NCBI GenBank assembly: GCA_011634665.1
Contig: WAEK01000007.1
Coordinates: forward strand, 394,001 to 458,000
Direction: 5' to 3'
Length of the DNA stretch: 64,000 nucleotides
Origin: Mortierella sp. BCC40632
Taxonomy: Eukaryota; Mortierellomycota; Mortierellomycetes; Mortierellales; Mortierellaceae
A model generated the notes under the pieces. It was not told the DNA's origin. It ran no database searches and was given only the letters and a program-made list of their open reading frames with translations. Numbering within the stretch: the stretch's first letter is position 1; each line of letters starts with the position of its first letter. Of this stretch, positions 11,629 through 20,759 are shown piece by piece. Made by a program: the position numbers and the translations under genes.

Positions 11629-12520
11629 ATGCCAAAGCAGACTCCGACTAAGTCAGAGAACTCTCTGGCAGCCAAGTCGCCCAGGAGCAGGGCGGTGAGG
11701 GACGATTCGGCAACAGCGGAAGAAGCGAAAAGAAAAAGACCAACGAGGGGTTGGTTGCACTTATTTCCAGTGTACTCAAGGACTCTTGAAGAAGCGGCGA
11801 TCGCGGATTCTCTCTGCACAGGATGAAGATCACCTTTTGCGATACCACCAAGATGTGCCCCTCCGATTCCGCTGCAACAAAATAAACAAGGACATCATTA
11901 TCACACGAGACCCCACCGCCGAGATGCAGTACCGCTGCCTATGTATGACAACAATCAATTTGAGGTCATCAGTTAAACGACACTATGATAGCTGCGAGCT
12001 TGCACAAAGGGCGGCTGAAGAAATGACCAACAATCCTTCAACATTTATTGCTTGTCAGCCATCATCATCGCTCGAAGTAGCGGATTCAGACATGACAGAG
12101 CATTTCAACCAAACAATGGCCACCTACTACGAAAAATTTACCACCAAATTGTCTCAGCGAAGCGATAGGATTGAGCAACAACTCAGGGAGCACTTCATTG
12201 GCCATCGTGTCCTCATAGACGAGCTTTCAAGAGTCACAAAGCAGCTGGTGCAGGCAGAAGAGCGTCAATCCAAGAGACTAAGCGACTCTCTACACGTTAG
12301 AGAGAGACTGGATAGTCTTGACGATAGGTTGAGGGCGATCAATAACTATTTTGAAACCTCGACACCAGGTAATCTTACAGATCACTTTTGCTGCCATTGC
12401 AAGCCATCTCCTCATGATATCTATTCTAATATGCCTGATAGTACGAGGTTCTTCACCTTGGAGTCAAATAGATCCATTGTCTCCCGAGCCAGAAATGGGG
12501 ATATTTGTCAAGTCTTCTGA
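11629..12520 (+). CDS. MULE-encoded protein with a zinc-finger-like motif and a probable coiled coil, function unknown
   Basis: I propose two exons, 11629-11694 and 11771-12520. The 76-nt intron has a GTGAGG donor and a TTTCCAG acceptor and brings the frames into phase, giving about 271 residues. The N-terminus is basic (MPKQTPTKSENSLAAKSPRS). A possible zinc-binding motif follows: CNKINKD, then YRCLCMTTINLRSSVKRHYD ending in a Cys, which resembles a degenerate C2H2/BED finger. The middle (about residues 120-215) is helix-rich with heptad-like spacing (SDRIEQQLREHF, LDSLDDRLRAINNYF). A second Cys/His cluster, HFCCHCKPS, is near the C-terminus. It lies inside the transposon, divergent from the protease and transposase, so an accessory DNA-binding role is plausible but inferred. 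No family is recognised. Confidence 0.5.
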
Positions 12521-12889
12521 AACTGGTGAGTTTAAAGCACATGATTGGAAGTAAAGACCCTGTTTGTGACACTTTCTAACATGAAAAATAGGTGATGATG
12601 ATTCATCCTAGATACATCCCAGCTAGTAAATAAAAATGAGTTTCAGGAACCCGGTTGTAGACTTCCAATGCCGCAATAGGGATCTGTGCGCCAATCCCAA
12701 TGTTTGAGCCGGCTCGAGTTTACAGAAGCAATCCTCTTTTTTGAACTCTTTTATCATTTTTAAGTGGTCTCCTATATCGTGTCACATGCACATGCTACCC
12801 TAGTCAAAAAGAAGTCAGTATAAAATGAATGATCTTTCGTTACGACTGAGAATAAGATCTCGCAGCTGTTGGATCTCTCGGACCTTTTG

Positions 12890-13017
12890 CCCCTAGTTGT
12901 AGACCCTGTCCTTGACTGCCCCCTGTGGGGGTTCCTTTGTACTCTATCCCCCCCTCTTCTCTGCATTGTATTTTTTTTGTAGCTATTTCGTTTCTGGGTC
13001 GCCTTCCACTTTTTCTC

Positions 13018-13048
<31 letters not shown>

Positions 13049-13310
13049 ACAGGCCCTGTTGGGGGCTTTATTTGTCAGCGCGCGCCCGTCCCACGATCTG
13101 CAGACGTAGCCAACTAGTTCTCAAGACTAACCACAGAATAGAATAGAGAGAAGAAAGAAAAAGTGGAGGGCGACTCAGAAACGATATAGCTACTAAAAAT
13201 ACAAATGCAGAGAAGAGGGAAAAGACCAGAGTACAAAAAGAGCACCCGCAGGGGGGCAAGTCAAGGGCAGGATCTATAACTAGGGACAAAGGGTACGAGG
13301 GGTCCAGGAG
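12890..13310. repeat. Internal foldback: inverted diverged copies of the MULE subterminal sequence
   Basis: 12893-13023 is a diverged reverse complement of the subterminal segment at about 5380-5485. 13045-13300 is a diverged direct copy of about 5280-5500, including the ACAGGCCC..GTTGGGGGCTTTAT block and the GAGCACCCGCAG block. The two copies are therefore inverted with respect to each other around a poly-T tract (13021-13048). This looks like the end of a second, older relative nested in, or duplicated within, the element. Confidence 0.65.
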
Positions 13311-13329
13311 CTGCGAGAGCGGCCCCTAA

Positions 13330-14050
13330 TCAAAGCAGGTCGACCTCAGCAACTTCAGCACGCCTGATGTCGGGCGGCTTCGGTCTTGCGCGGGAGCTGG
13401 AGGAGTATATTCCCCTGGCATGTCTAAGAAAGGACCATAGACAGGGGTGGGCCACATCCGACCAAATGTCACTTCCTACTTGGACACCACAATGTACGGA
13501 GGGGTGGTTCCAAGTCTCGTGCATCCGCTTGTAATTGGCGTCTGGTGTTGCTGCTGCTTTTGGATTCATTGATTGTTGTTTGTTATCCTTGAGTTTGGCT
13601 TGTTGGAGTGCTGTGTGTGCACGGAGCTTGAGGCTATTGACTGTGAGCCAGAGGAGATCATCCGCTGAGCCGTCTCTTGGGGTTGGCCCGGAAGTAGCTT
13701 GTGGATGGCGACAAAAGTCTTCCAAATGCCGTACAGGACCACTGAGTGTGTGTACTGCGATGAGGGGGCAGGCTTTTAGCTTCTGGCCATCCCAGCATGC
13801 AGTTGTCAGGCAGACTGTTGACGATCATGCCCAGGATGAGAGTGGCGATCCAAGAGCGGGCGGCCTTCTAGAGGGTCCACACTGCTCCGCAGTTGGCGAA
13901 GGAGTGTCGTGGATCCTCTATGCGGGGCTCCTGCCCGGGGTAGTCGATGAGACAGCGCTTGCACTTCTTATTGACGTCTTCGCTCCACGTAGTTCTGGCT
14001 TTATCTGTTGAAAGACCTCTCTTTTGGTGACCTAAGGAGGCGGTGTGTGC
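13330..14050 (-). pseudogene. Degenerate non-LTR retrotransposon fragment with a zinc-binding C-terminal motif
   Basis: Minus-strand translation in broken frames gives CKRCLIDYPGQEPRIEDPRH followed by SFANCGAVWTLW. This fits the Cys/His zinc motif found C-terminal to reverse transcriptase in fungal LINEs (C-x2-C, then ED..H.F..C..VW..W). No intact frame remains. It lies inside the MULE between the foldback and the right terminal repeat, so it is a nested remnant or captured sequence. Confidence 0.45.
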
Positions 14051-14127
14051 GATTGAACACTGTGTCCCACCACTTGTCAGGATAGGGGGGGTTGTTGTTC
14101 TGCGCAGGAGACTTGAGCTCCAACCTA

Positions 14128-14595
14128 CTTACCTTTTTTTCCTTCCCTTTGGTGGATTGAGGACTAGATAGCCACGTCTGGAAAACATGGGACGGGTGCG
14201 CACAAATGAATAAAACCCCTAACGGGGCCTGTAAAAAAAGGAAGAAAGAAAAGCTGGGACTGTAGATAAATGTGAGAGCAGAACGTTGAGATATGTGTGA
14301 GAGTAAGCTGGAGGCCTTTTTCAGGAGATATGTGTGAGAATAAGCGTCTCACACATATGTGAGATTAAGAAAAAAAAGAGTTTGAGAGTTATTCTCACAT
14401 ATGACTGAGAATAAGCCGCTCACATATAATGTGAGAATAGCTTTTTCCAGTGGTGCGAGTTACCGACCCTCGATCCCGAATTTTAAATTTTGGCCAGCCC
14501 GAATTTTAAGAGGTTGTGGGTCCCGAATTTTAAGTGGCAAATGACAGTCCCGAACGATAACTAACGTTCGGGAGTCCCGAAGTTTAGCTTTGTCC
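14128..14595 (-). repeat. Right terminal inverted repeat of the MULE
   Basis: Reverse complement of the left end: the terminal GGACAAAGCTAAACTTCGGG, CTTAAAATTCGGGA motifs, then the TCTCACATATGTGAGA dyads (about 14265-14440), the GC-rich block and the CTATCTAGTCCTCAATCCAC stretch. It is shorter than the left arm because it lacks that arm's insertion. It has its own short foldback, CCCGAACGATAACTAACGTTCGGG-like, near 14551-14575. Confidence 0.88.
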
Positions 14596-14605
14596 TGGGA
14601 ACAGG
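14596..14605. repeat. Right 10-bp target-site duplication of the MULE
   Basis: TGGGAACAGG, an exact copy of 4512-4521, directly abutting the terminal repeat. It lies about 30 bp past the 3' end of the tRNA-Gly gene, just beyond that gene's T-rich terminator. Confidence 0.9.
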
Positions 14606-14635
14606 GGGGAAGGAATAAAAAGAAAAGGCAAAATA

Positions 14636-14706
14636 TGAAAGTGCCGGGACTCGAACCCGGTTCTCAGGCTTGGAAGGCCGGAATGATACCCATATACTAC
14701 ACTTTC
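14636..14706 (-). tRNA. tRNA-Gly (anticodon UCC)
   Basis: On the minus strand the acceptor GAAAGTG (14706-14700) pairs with CACTTTC (14643-14637). The T arm is a perfect CCGGG-TTCGAGT-CCCGG. The anticodon loop CTTCCAA gives anticodon TCC. It resembles yeast tRNA-Gly(UCC), including ATCAT before the anticodon stem. The anticodon stem (CCGGC/GCCTG) has one C:U mismatch, so a slightly degraded copy is possible. There is no intron. T4-T5 runs downstream (14606-14632) can serve as Pol III terminator. Confidence 0.88.
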
Positions 14707-14717
14707 TTGTTGCTGTA

Positions 14718-15132
14718 TGTCGGGAGGTCGAGTGCGTGTCGTCCGTAAGCCGCATCGACTCCATGACGTCACCGTATCCTAGACGCAGACCTAGGCCAGC
14801 CTCGACCACGTCTAGTGTCGCCGCCCCGGTACCCAACCCCTAGCCCCTACAGTCCCCGCACCACCCCAATAGCCCCGAAGACATCCTGACCATGGCACCA
14901 CACGATATTCCCCTAACCAATACACTCCCCTAGCCCAGACCCATCCATGTCCACCCCCCCCTCTTCTATTTAAGCCAAGAGCTTCGCTTAATAAAAACCT
15001 CGGTTAGCAACCCATATCAAAATCTTACAAATACTTCTCTTGCCACACTTCCCACCTTCCCATCCTTCTCCATCCCACTACCTTCAAATCACACTATATC
15101 TTAAGACCACGTAGCCAGATTTTCTTGTTACA
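14718..15132 (+). repeat. 5' LTR
   Basis: 415 bp, starting TGTCGGGAGGTCGAG and ending CTTGTTACA. It contains a TATTTAAG box-like motif (about 14967) and AATAAA (about 14990) suitable for promoter and polyadenylation roles. The sequence right after it (GATTTGGTGATCTATG) is where a primer-binding site starting with TGG would lie. Confidence 0.92.
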
Positions 15133-15335
15133 GATTTGGTGATCTATGCAGGGGGTCTTCTACGCAAAGACAGCTCTCTGATTTCCACTCAAAATCCTGA
15201 TTCGCAGCACCCGTCCTTGGACCATCCCAAATTTTTGAATCAAACCCTATTTTTTTTTTTTTTTTGCGCACCTTATCTTTATTTCCCCACACTCCTTTTC
15301 TCTGTACCCCAAAAAAAAAAAAAAAAAAAAAAAAC

Positions 15336-16309
15336 ATGCCTTCTCAACCCGCCTCAAGCTCGAGCCCGTCTGGCTCCGAGAGCACGATCCAGCCCGTGAC
15401 CCCAGCCGCGCCCGCCCAGTCAAGCCCAACGAACCTTCGTGAACGAGTCCTGGCTACCCCGAGAGTACCGCCCCGACGACGACCCCATCGCCTGGCTCAG
15501 TCATTTTTGAAGCCATTGCCCGCGGCAATAATTGGGTTGGTCAAGCCAAGCTCAACGCCCTCGGTGTCTATCTGAAAGGTACCGCCCAGCTATGGTATGA
15601 AGCCAACCATGGCAAGTGGATCACGTTCGAGGGGTTCAAGAAAGAGTTCACCAACCGCTACCACACCCATGCGATTATGGCCGCCGCCGGAGTCGAAGCC
15701 CGTTCTTACCGCCAACGATCGGACCAAACCGTCGAAGAAGTCATTGTCGACATGAACAGAATCTTCAACGCAGGCTGTATCGTCGACGATTTCGCCCAAC
15801 GCACGTTCTTCGCCACCGCACTATTGCCTGAGATCAGAGCTGTAGTATTGCGAGGAGAACCCGACACCTACGAGAAGATGTGCGACCTTGCCAGCAAAGA
15901 AGGACAAGTACTCGCCGCTGTAAACGCTCACGAACGTTACCACCCCTTGGCCGGAATCAATTCACTGCCACGAGGTTTCCCCGACCCCGAGCTGGAAACA
16001 CTTTCCCGACAAGTGCAAGCCATGAGCGTCAACCTCATGGAGCACTCGAACGTCCTGAACCGAATGCAACACGGTCAGAGACCGAACGAAACCACCCACC
16101 GTTCCCCGCCCGAACAGTACCCCCGACAACAAGGCTACGCATCAGCCAACGCTTACGCCCCTAGGACTATGTCCCCCCGCCATCAGCGACTGTACGACGA
16201 AGGAAGATGTTTCAATTGCGAAGAAGTTGGACATCGATCCCACGAGTGTCCCCTTCCCCGCCGAAACCGACAGCCTCACCCACCTGTCAACACGCACGCC
16301 CCCGCCTAA
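15336..16309 (+). pseudogene. Gypsy gag, one frameshift
   Basis: The start is the ATG after an A-run (15311-15334). A proline/serine-rich N-terminus shifts frame at a T5 run (about 15501). After it a retrotransposon Gag core reads through (QLWYEANHGKWITFEGFKKE) to a zinc knuckle CFNCEEVGHRSHEC (CX2CX4HX4C) at about 16209-16250. Gag would form the cytoplasmic particle and bind RNA. The frame overlaps the start of pol (16227-16309), with pol in the +1 frame. Confidence 0.85.
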
Positions 16310-19300
16310 CCGACAGGCACCCCTTGAAGCCAACCTGTTCGCTGAGGACCCGCAGGACTTGCTTGCTCTCAGCAAGTCTGCTGTGGGTCACGCACAGAAA
16401 ACCAACCCCTATGACAGGAACGGAAAGAAGGTTGTCAGACCGAACAATGAAAGTGAGGAAATTGAACACGACCTACGACAGACACGACGCCAAGTACGAA
16501 TGGATGTTGATAAAGTACCCCGACCCCTGGTCCAACAGCAGCTTCAGACGACCCCGACCCCCGCCGACCGCCCCGCCACACCTGGACCTTCACGACCATT
16601 AAGACAGCCAACACCTGTCCCCGATGTAACCGATGATACGACTCAGACTCCCCAACAGCAAAAAGACCACCCGCGCATTGAGTCTCGTCGACCCGCTTTC
16701 ATTGAATTAATGAGAGACCGACCGGACCTGGATCTACAAGAACTGCTCTTTGACACAAAGGTACCTGTCTCGTTAGCTCACTTGTTGTATTACAGCCCCA
16801 GTTTGAGGCAAGACTGCATGCATCTTTTTAAAAGAAATCCAGATCACGACATACACCTCATAGACAACCCGCCGCCAGAGGATAGTTACTGCTCCCTAAA
16901 AGCGGTTGTCACCCTGAATGGACATGAGGTTACCGCCGTCATTGACACTGGAGCCGCGTGTTCGGTCATTACCTCGGGACTGGCAACAACTCTTGGGATT
17001 CGACCAGACACCACCCACACTCGACAACTCGTCACCGCCGATGGGGAAAAGGCACGCCCCTGACAGAGCCATCAAAAGCTTGCCCATCAACGTACGACAC
17101 CTACAGCTGCCAACATACGCCGTCGTTTTCGACCGACCCGAACATCAACTGATTCTAGGAATGAATTGGCTTTTGTGAGAACAAAATCACCGTCGACTTG
17201 CAGCAACGCCGCCTTTGGATACCAATCGAGCAGGGAAAGTTCTTTTATATTCATTTGCAAAAGTCAGACCCGCAGTAACGTTGACCACATCATGAGTCTG
17301 ATCACCCCCGATATCCAGCACGAACTTGATGAATTGCTGAATGAGTTCAGTCATCTTTTCGCCACATCTATCGACCAACTCACCCAGACCAAACCCATAC
17401 GATTCACGCACCACATCAAAACAGGAGAAGCTGCACCTATTCACGTTCCACCCTATCGAGTACCCGCCGCTTTTTTAAGACCGCCCTATACGAAGAGATC
17501 GATCGAATGCTGAGGAACGGCATCATCTCCAAAAGCTACTCACCTTGGGGAGCCCCCGTCCTACCAGTCAAGAAGAAAGATGGAAGTATCCGCATCTGTG
17601 TTGACTACCGCCGTCTTAATGCTGTGACCCAACGAGATCAATTCCCACTACCACGAAGTGACGACATCTTGGCTTCTTTCTTTGGCTGCAGTTGTTACAC
17701 TGGTTTAGACGCCATCTGGGGATTTTGGCAAGTAGCCGTTGAGCCATCGGACAGAAAAAAAAGACTGCATTTAGCGTACCCGGATTAGGTTTATTTGAGT
17801 TCAACGTCATGCCATTTGGACTTGTCAATGCACCCAGCACGTTCCAACGAGTAGTACAAGAGATCCTGGGAAGTCTCCCGTTTGTCCACGTCTACGTCGA
17901 TGATATCCTGATCTTTTCCAAGAACCCCGAAGAGCATCTTACTCACCTGCGTGCTGTCTTCTTACGCCTCGATCGTTATAGGTTCAAGCTCAACCGAAAG
18001 AAGTGTCATTTTTCTGAAGGAAGAGTTAGACTACCTTGGTCAAACCATCTCTGCAAAAGGCATTCGGCCACAGAGGTCTAAGATTGAGAGCCTCCGCAGT
18101 ACTCGGACGCCCAAAAGCGCTCCTGAAGTAAGATCGTTCCTAGGACTGGCCTCCTATTTCCGAAAATACATCCTCCGCTGCTCGATTGTCGGCAAGCCCT
18201 TGTCCGAGTTGCTGAAAAAGCAAGTCAAGTGGTATTGGAACGACAAGACCCAAGCCGCCTTCGATAAACTGAAAGAGTCCCTGACCTCCGAACCCGTCCT
18301 AGCCTCGCCCGATTGGGATCGCCTGTTCCGACTGATAGCTGATGGATCCGGTGAAGGGTTATCGCTTATCCTGACCCAGATCTTCGAAGATGGCGAGCGA
18401 GTGATCGCCTACGCATCAAGAACCCTGACAACTGCTGAAAAGAATTACTCCGCGACCCATCTGGAAGGCCTAGCTGTAGTCTGGGGTGTCCATCACTTCC
18501 GACACTACTTGGCTGGCCGAAAGTTCGAAGTGCTGACTGATCACCAAGCCCTCGTGAGCCTCTTTTCTAAAGACACTCCTTTAACTGGTCGATTAGCTAG
18601 ATGGGCCCTCCGATTGCGAGAATACGATTTCGATATCAAGCATATTAAGGGAAAGAACAATCCTGCCGATTTTGCTTCCCGATGCACGACCACCACTGTA
18701 CCCGACGATGACAAACACGACACTGAGGATGAGTCTGAAGAGCCAGCAACTATATTCCAGATCGATCAAGAACCCGAGGAGCACGACGCCAGTTGCGACG
18801 AGCTCTTCTCCATGGACTATGCCGTCTACCTAACCATCAGAAACTATTTGAGAGACCGAACCTACCCTGAAGGAGCCACTGAACAGGATAGAGCAAAAGA
18901 TAAGACGACGATCAGCTCCTTATTTTTGTGCCAACGATATGCTCTACAAATGGAATAACGATGATTACTTAGAAGTGCTGCACGAACGAAACGACGTCGA
19001 TGCGATCAAGCGAGTCCACAATGAGTTCCATCAAGGCGTTGAAGCGACCTATAACAGCCTGACACGACGATACACAGGACACGGCCTAATGGATCAGACC
19101 AAGAGAGTAGTCCAGAGTTGCTTGACCTGCCAAAGACATGCCACGCCCAACTTTGCTGCCCGAGCAGAAGAGTTGCACCCGATCGACGTAACCGAGCCCT
19201 TACAAGTCATTGGTGTAGATGTTGTTGGTCCAATCTATCCGCCGTCGGCTACCGGACTGACATATATCTTTACCGCGATCGACTATCACACAAGATGGCC

Positions 19301-20145
19301 GATAGCTGTTCCCGCGAAAAAAGGCTGACACACACTCTTTGTTGTCCTTTCTGATGAACCATGTTATCGCAATCTTTGGTGTACCTGCTCGTATCTTATC
19401 AGACCGTGGTTCCATTTTCACTAGTGAACTTATCCAAGATTTATTTAGACAGATTGGTGTACGCCACCAAACGACGACTGCCTACAGACCCCAAGCGAAC
19501 GGACGAGTCGAAAGAATGCACCGCACGTTGAAAGCCCTCCTGAGGCGATTGACGGAAGAGGACCGAACCCAATGGCCGCAGAACATATGGCGAGTCCTGC
19601 TAGCAATCCGGACCACAAGGAATGCCGCGACCCGATTCTCCCCGTCTGAACTATTGTTTGGAAAGAATCTGACGCTGCCAAGCTCCTGGATCCCGCGAGA
19701 CGACCGTGCCATCCTTGCCGAAGGTGTCGATAACGCCCAAGACCGAATGGACCAATTCCCGAGTAGGATTGACGATACAAGAGAACAAGGACACCGAAAC
19801 TCGAGAGTCGCCCAAGAACGGCAGCGCGTCTATTACAATAGATATGTGCAGCCCCGGTCGTTCCGTCCTGACGATCTGGTGTTCAAGAAAATGACGATAG
19901 TCGGAAGCCCCACGAACCGAGACAAGTTTGGAGAGACCTACCAAGGCCCGTACCGAGTCACTGCTGTGATCGGAAATGGTACCTACCGTATCTCTGATCA
20001 ACTAGGAAACTTAGACACGGTGCACGTTGATCGCCTGATGCCAGCAAATATCGAAAGACTCCTGGTGCCGGAAGTCCTGGCAGCAAGTCAGCCGCTAAGA
20101 CGAGGTATAAGACAGTATCGATTGGAGGAAGGAAGAAGTTTGTAG
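16227..20145 (+). pseudogene. Gypsy pol: protease, reverse transcriptase, RNase H, integrase, multiply frameshifted
   Basis: Domains in order. Aspartic protease: DTGAACSVITS at about 16940-16980. Reverse transcriptase: ICVDYRRLNAVT at about 17595, MPFGLVNAPSTFQ at about 17809, YVDDILIFSK at about 17895. RNase H: IADGSGEGLSLIL at about 18340, with ATHLEGLAVVWGVHHF. Integrase: H-x3-H and C-x2-C zinc motif at about 19010-19140, then VIGVDVVGP and LSDRGSIFTS as the first two catalytic Asp, then the Glu in GRVERMHRTLK. Frame breaks occur near 17053, 17173, 17271, 17470, 17758, 18010, 18925 and 19318. All sit on runs of 3-8 identical bases. The copy is non-functional as written. Confidence 0.9.
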
Positions 20146-20185
20146 TTGTTTATTTTCGCCGGGACGTCTCAAGTAAGAAAGGGCA

Positions 20186-20598
20186 TGTCGGGAGGTCGAG
20201 TGCGTGTCGTCCGTAAGCCGCATCGACTCCATGACGTCACCGTATCCTAGACGCAGACCTAGGCCAGCCTCGACCACGTCTGGTGTCGCCGCCCCGGTAC
20301 CCAACCCCTAGCCCCTACAGTCCCCGCACCACCCCAATAGCCCCCGAAGACATCCTGACCATGGCACCACACGATATTCCCCTAACCAATACACTCCCCT
20401 AGCCCAGACCCATCCATGTCCACCCCCTCTTCTATTTAAGCCAAGAGCTTCGCTTAAAAAAAACCTCGGTTAGCAACCCATATCAAAATCTTACAAATAC
20501 TTCTCTTGCCACACTTCCCACCTTCCCATCCTTCTCCATCCCACTACCTTCAAATCACACTATATCTTAAGACCACGTAGCCAGATTTTCTTGTTACA
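20186..20598 (+). repeat. 3' LTR
   Basis: 413 bp, aligning end to end with 14718-15132. I can see four differences: A/G in ACGTCTRGTG, one extra C in AATAGCCCC, a shorter C run before CTCTTC, and AATAAAA versus AAAAAAA. Confidence 0.92.
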
Positions 20599-20759
20599 TG
20601 TAAGACTTAAGATTGAGAGCATCTCAATCATGCTTTTCATAAAGTGGCGATGTCACCGTATTTATTTTTATTGAGATGTAACGGTGCTAAGGAACACCAC
20701 CCTCCCTGGTAGCCCGGTATTCCTCGTGTTAAAAAACTATTGTTAAAAAAAAAAAAAAA

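Larger units (their letters stand above)
4522..14595. mobile_element. Mutator-like (MULE/FAR1-type) DNA transposon with Ulp1 protease, about 10.07 kb
   Basis: Both ends read GGACAAAGCTAAACTTCGGG into the element on opposite strands, and a perfect 10-bp duplication flanks it, so the boundaries are precise. Inside, on the minus strand, lie a C48 Ulp1-type protease (8745-10162) and a transposase with FAR1-like DNA-binding, DDE and SWIM parts (about 5807-8035). On the plus strand lies an ORF with a zinc-finger-like motif and heptad-like helix (11629-12520). A 20-bp minisatellite (10534-11362) separates the divergent genes. MULEs carrying Ulp1-like peptidases are known in plants (Kaonashi/KI-MULEs). 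The element is structurally complete, but the transposase frame is broken twice at T5 runs. Confidence 0.85.
14718..20598 (+). mobile_element. Ty3/Gypsy LTR retrotransposon, 5.88 kb, inserted upstream of tRNA-Gly
   Basis: Two near-identical LTRs (14718-15132 and 20186-20598), each TG...CA, are flanked by a 4-bp duplication TGTA (14714-14717, 20599-20602). Internally it shows gag with a CCHC knuckle, then protease, reverse transcriptase, RNase H and integrase. Integrase last is the Ty3/Gypsy order. The LTRs differ at only a handful of positions, so insertion is recent, yet coding frames are interrupted about nine times. A purine tract AAGTAAGAAAGGGCA precedes the 3' LTR. Confidence 0.93.
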
